A stretch of 64,000 bases of DNA from S146-42 sp965371965 (lineage in GTDB: Bacteria; Planctomycetota; Phycisphaerae; Phycisphaerales; UBA1924): contig CBDVAM010000001.1 in assembly GCA_965371965.1 (NCBI GenBank), forward strand, positions 13,100-77,099. The letters run 5' to 3'. The notes under the pieces were generated by a model. The model made no database searches. It had not been told where the DNA came from and saw only the letters and a list, made by a program, of their open reading frames with translations. Position 1 is the first letter of the stretch, and every line of letters begins with the position of its first letter. The translations under genes and the position numbers were made by a program. Below are positions 60,985 to 64,000 of this stretch, in pieces.

Positions 60985-62316
60985 ATGGCCCGAGTCCCAA
61001 AGCCCATCCTCGGGGCTCTTGTCGGGGTTCTCTTTCTGCTCGCCGCCAACCCCGCGCCGGCCCACCCCCAGGACGGCCCCCACGCCGACGTCGAGATCAC
61101 CATCGGCGAGTCGGCGGTGGTCTTCGACATCCTCGTCAACCTGGTGATGATCGACGAGATGGGCGAGTTCCCGCGCGAGAACCCCTCGGATATCCACCCC
61201 ATCGAAGAGGACGCGGTCCGGGCCGGGTTGCTCGAATACCTCGCCCGCGAGCACCGGGTCGCCATCGACGGCGTCGAGGTGACCCCGATCGTCCGCACCT
61301 TCAATGTCGTCCGCTCAGACCCGAGCCACGTCGCCCTGTTCCCCAGGACCGGCATGCGGGGGCTTACGAAAATCCATCTTGTGCTGGACTATCCGATCAA
61401 GGGTGAGCTCAAGTCGGTCGCGATGCGTTGGGGGACGTTCCCGCCGGACTTCACGATCGACCCAGACGAGTTCGGTTTTCGCCCGCCGATCCGCCTGGAG
61501 GCCCGCCTGCGAGCCGAGGGTCAGCTCAAGATCGCGACATTCACCAAAGACGAGCCCGAGTACATCTTTCATGCGACCGGCCTGAGTGCCGAGGATCGCT
61601 TCGCGAGCGTGCCCCAACTCAGCGAGCGCGAGCCGACAACCCGGACCGTGACGATCCCCGCTGTCTCTCTGGCGATCGTCGGCGTGTACACACTCGCGCT
61701 CGTGGTTACGCTGGCGCGTTCGGGGCGAGGGAAACCCAAGGCGCTCGTCGCGGGCGCGGCTCCCCTGGTTGCCCTTGTCGCCTATCTGGCACTCGATACA
61801 GGACGTGTCCCGATCCGGACCATCACCGAGCAGCCCGAGCAACTCACCGAGGCGGAGGCCCTGGCGGTCTTCGCACCGCTGCACGCCAACATCTACCGCG
61901 CGTTCGACTATCAGACAGACACCGAGATCTACGACGCGCTCGCCCGCAGCGTCTCGGGTGAGATGCTCGATCGCCTCTACAACCAGGTCTTCGCCTCGCT
62001 CATCATGCACGATCAGGGCGGCGCGGTCTCCAGTGTCCAGGAAGTCCGCCTCGACGAGACCACCATCGAATCCATCGGCGAGGTGGAATCGGGCGAACAG
62101 GGCTTTGCAATCCTGGCCCGCTGGCAGGTCGACGGCGTCGTCAACCACTTCGGGCATTCCCACTGGCGCACCAACGAGTACCTCGCCCGCTTTGGCGTCG
62201 TCGAGACCGAAGCCGGCTGGCGCATCGCCGCCAGCGAGGTCCTCGAACAACAACGCCTCGACACCGATCCATTCATCGATCCGACCAAGCCCGCCCGCCC
62301 CGTGGGCGAGCTATGA
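60985..62316 (+). CDS. Exported membrane protein of an ABC export operon
   Basis: A 443-residue protein. Signal peptide (PILGALVGVLFLLAANPAPA), a beta-rich periplasmic domain of about 230 residues starting HPQDGPHADVEITIGESAVVF, two membrane segments near 245-290 (TIPAVSLAIVGVYTLALVVTL; ALVAGAAPLVALVAYLAL), and a second soluble alpha+beta domain (about 305-440: LHANIYRAFDYQTDTEIYDAL...HSHWRTNEYLARFGVVETEAGWRIAASEVL). I do not recognise the family. Its stop overlaps the ABC ATPase start by 4 bases (ATGA), so it is probably the substrate-linked partner of the transporter. Confidence 0.7.
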   Translation: MARVPKPILGALVGVLFLLAANPAPAHPQDGPHADVEITIGESAVVFDILVNLVMIDEMGEFPRENPSDIHPIEEDAVRAGLLEYLAREHRVAIDGVEVTPIVRTFNVVRSDPSHVALFPRTGMRGLTKIHLVLDYPIKGELKSVAMRWGTFPPDFTIDPDEFGFRPPIRLEARLRAEGQLKIATFTKDEPEYIFHATGLSAEDRFASVPQLSEREPTTRTVTIPAVSLAIVGVYTLALVVTLARSGRGKPKALVAGAAPLVALVAYLALDTGRVPIRTITEQPEQLTEAEALAVFAPLHANIYRAFDYQTDTEIYDALARSVSGEMLDRLYNQVFASLIMHDQGGAVSSVQEVRLDETTIESIGEVESGEQGFAILARWQVDGVVNHFGHSHWRTNEYLARFGVVETEAGWRIAASEVLEQQRLDTDPFIDPTKPARPVGEL

Positions 62317-63035
62317 CCGCGCGGATCGCGCTCGACGGCGTTCGGTTCCACTACGCCGGCCCGCCGGGCGATCGATTCGAGCTTCGCATCGACGCGCTGT
62401 CGATCGAAGAGGGCGAGCGGGTCGCGTTCATCGGCCCGTCGGGATCGGGCAAGACGACGCTCTTGAATCTCATCGCCGGCATCATCGTCCCCCAGCAGGG
62501 GACCGTGCTCCATGGTGCCAAGCCGATATCAACGCTCGCCGACGCCGATCGGCGGGCGCTGCGCATCGCAAATATCGGCATGGTGTTTCAAGAGTTCGAG
62601 CTGCTGGAATACCTCCCGGCGATCGAGAACGTGCTCCTGCCATTGCGCGTCGGATCGCGCTTACGCGTCTCGCGCACCACCCGCGATCGCGCCCTCGCCC
62701 TGAGCGAATCCCTCGGCGTCACGCACACGCTCAAACGCCGCCCCAGCCGCCTGAGCCAGGGCGAGCGCCAGCGGATCGCTATCTGCCGGGCGCTCATCAC
62801 CGAGCCCTCGCTGCTGATGGGCGACGAGCCGACGGGCAACCTCGACCCCGCAACCGCCGATACGACGCTCGACCTGCTCTTTGACCATGCGAAAGAGCGA
62901 AACGCGACGCTGCTCATCGTCACCCACAACCACGCGATCCTCGATCGGTTCGACCGCGTCGTGGATATCCGCGACCTGCACGCCGCCACGCTGACCGAGA
63001 GCGAATCCGCCTCTTCCCAAGGGTCACAGCCGTGA
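62313..63035 (+). CDS. ABC transporter ATP-binding protein (LolD/MacB type)
   Basis: A 240-residue nucleotide-binding protein. Walker A GPSGSGKTT at 41-49, Q-loop VFQEF at 91-95, signature LSQGE at 147-151 (the canonical LSGGQ is changed at two places but keeps Ser-x-Gly), Walker B LLMGDE at 167-172 and the H-loop THNH near 208. The family works with FtsX-fold permeases in lipoprotein transport or mechanotransmission. Linked by 4-base overlaps to both neighbours. Confidence 0.93.
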   Translation: MTARIALDGVRFHYAGPPGDRFELRIDALSIEEGERVAFIGPSGSGKTTLLNLIAGIIVPQQGTVLHGAKPISTLADADRRALRIANIGMVFQEFELLEYLPAIENVLLPLRVGSRLRVSRTTRDRALALSESLGVTHTLKRRPSRLSQGERQRIAICRALITEPSLLMGDEPTGNLDPATADTTLDLLFDHAKERNATLLIVTHNHAILDRFDRVVDIRDLHAATLTESESASSQGSQP

Positions 63036-64000
63036 GAGACCTGCTGTACCTCTCATTCCGCCACGCCCTGCACCATCGCCTGCGCACCACGATCCTGGTG
63101 CTCTGCCTCGCGGTCGCGGCGTACCTGCCCGCGGTCGTCCAGATCCTCAGCGCACGCTACGAGGCCTCGCTCTCGGCCCGCGCCGAGTCAACCCCGCTTG
63201 TCATGGGCGCTAAGGGCAACCGGTTCGATCTCACCTTGAGCACGCTGTATTTCCGGTCCAGCACCGTCGACATCATCCCCTACCGCGAGTTCGAGTCGCT
63301 CGCCGACGCCGGTGGCGGGCTCGCAATCGCTATGAACCTGCGGTTCACCGCGCGCGGAGTGCCCATCGTCGCCACAAGCCTCGAATATTTCGAAGCGCGC
63401 AGGCTCGCCCTCGCCTCGGGCACCCTCCCGCTCCGCGTGGGAGACGTGGTGCTTGGCAGTGCCGCGGCCCGCACGCTCGACGCCACAACCGGCGGCACGA
63501 TCTTCTCCGATCAGGACCAGGCGTTCGACATCGCCGAGGCCCCGTCGATAAGCCTGCGCGTCACGGGCGTGCTCGAGCCTACCGGCACGCCCGACGACCA
63601 CGCCGTCTTCACCGATATCCGCACGGCGTGGCTGCTCGAGGGTGCGATGCACGGGCACGCTGATGCCAACGATCTTGACCCGCGCATGGTCTTCGCCGAG
63701 ACCGCAGACGGCACCGTGCTCAACAGCGCCGTCCGCCAGCTCAATCAGATCACGTCCGACAACGCATCGAGCTTCCACGTCCACGGCGACGAGGGCGACC
63801 TGCCGCTGAGCGCGATCCTGCTCTTCCCCGCCAGCGAGAAGGACGCGACGATAACCAAGGCCCGGATCAATATGTCGCCCATCTATCAGATGCTCGTGCC
63901 CAGCGAGGTGATCGACGATCTGCTGGGCTTTGTCTTCCAGATCAAGAGCTTTCTCGACCTTGTCGCCGTACTGCTCGCCGCCTGTGTCACCGACCCGTAC
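63032..64000 (+). CDS. FtsX/MacB-like ABC permease (cut by window edge)
   Basis: The frame from the GTG at 63032 (GTGA overlap with the ATPase stop) stays open to the end of the window, 323 codons. The start is RDLLYLSFRHALHHRLRTTILVLCLAVAAYLPAV, a cytosolic amphipathic stretch and first membrane helix typical of MacB-type permeases. A large periplasmic domain (about 40-285) follows, and the start of the second membrane helix at the edge (LGFVFQIKSFLDLVAVLLAACV). With the two genes before it this makes a three-gene exporter or envelope-stress transporter. Confidence 0.85.
   Translation, partial: MRDLLYLSFRHALHHRLRTTILVLCLAVAAYLPAVVQILSARYEASLSARAESTPLVMGAKGNRFDLTLSTLYFRSSTVDIIPYREFESLADAGGGLAIAMNLRFTARGVPIVATSLEYFEARRLALASGTLPLRVGDVVLGSAAARTLDATTGGTIFSDQDQAFDIAEAPSISLRVTGVLEPTGTPDDHAVFTDIRTAWLLEGAMHGHADANDLDPRMVFAETADGTVLNSAVRQLNQITSDNASSFHVHGDEGDLPLSAILLFPASEKDATITKARINMSPIYQMLVPSEVIDDLLGFVFQIKSFLDLVAVLLAACVTDPY

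Noticed and set aside
58842..61406. 854-codon plus-strand open frame
   Set aside because: Antisense to the M28 peptidase with its complete metal site; translated sequence is low in pattern and crosses two real genes.

Overview
The window looks like chromosomal DNA of a high-GC planctomycete of the class Phycisphaerae, probably a marine, flagellated member of the Phycisphaerales. The main evidence is four exported proteins that end in a double EF-hand dockerin-like segment closing on Gly-Cys (the GC-type dockerin described in this group), two PEP-CTERM proteins ending in an Arg cluster, FG-GAP/UnbV proteins, and a nusA-infB-DUF503-rbfA operon starting with TTG and GTG codons. The assignment rests on family knowledge, not on a search. 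There are no rRNA genes, CRISPR arrays or complete insertion sequences. One tRNA gene (Gly, CCC) is present.

Layout. 1-7.3 kb: the end of a pseudopilin locus, then nnrD, a transglutaminase, tatD, an M16-like protein without a metal site, and rsmD. 7.4-12.5 kb: two coupled amidohydrolase genes, one of which carries a GC-poor in-frame insert of about 190 residues. 12.5-14.4 kb: a RelB/ParE-like toxin-antitoxin pair and a PPi-type phosphofructokinase. 14.4-20.1 kb: a tight minus-strand operon (LysM/peptidoglycan-binding protein, metzincin protease, two paralogous helical proteins of which one is a lipoprotein, TPR-methyltransferase). This is the best candidate here for an undescribed system. 20.4-23.3 kb: lipoprotein, two unknowns and lgt. 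23.3-24.2 kb: a gene-poor stretch. 24.2-32.8 kb: four large secreted beta-propeller proteins. 32.8-36.3 kb: DUF368 lipid-carrier transporter, galE, an orphan Fpg zinc-finger remnant, and fliM.

36.7-46.7 kb is the conserved information-processing block (nusA, infB, DUF503, rbfA, a HhH-GPD-like protein, a 1154-residue TPR protein, yebC). 46.8-55.4 kb alternates housekeeping genes (nth, an EF-hand esterase, a TIM-barrel protein, a DUF4149-like membrane protein) with small secreted PEP-CTERM or dockerin genes, each sitting beside a duplicated fragment of a neighbouring gene. 55.8-58.7 kb is bounded by a 48-bp perfect direct repeat of the 3' part of tRNA-Gly and carries an octaheme cytochrome c/HEAT/TPR lipoprotein. 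58.9-64 kb holds an M28 peptidase, divergent across a 16-bp perfect palindrome from an export operon (membrane protein, ABC ATPase, FtsX/MacB-like permease) that runs off the right edge.

A recurring theme is genome plasticity by partial duplication. Fragments of an esterase, an AbgT transporter, tRNA-Gly, an Fpg glycosylase and probably a nitroreductase lie next to accessory genes, as if single-gene cassettes had been inserted with duplication or loss of gene ends.
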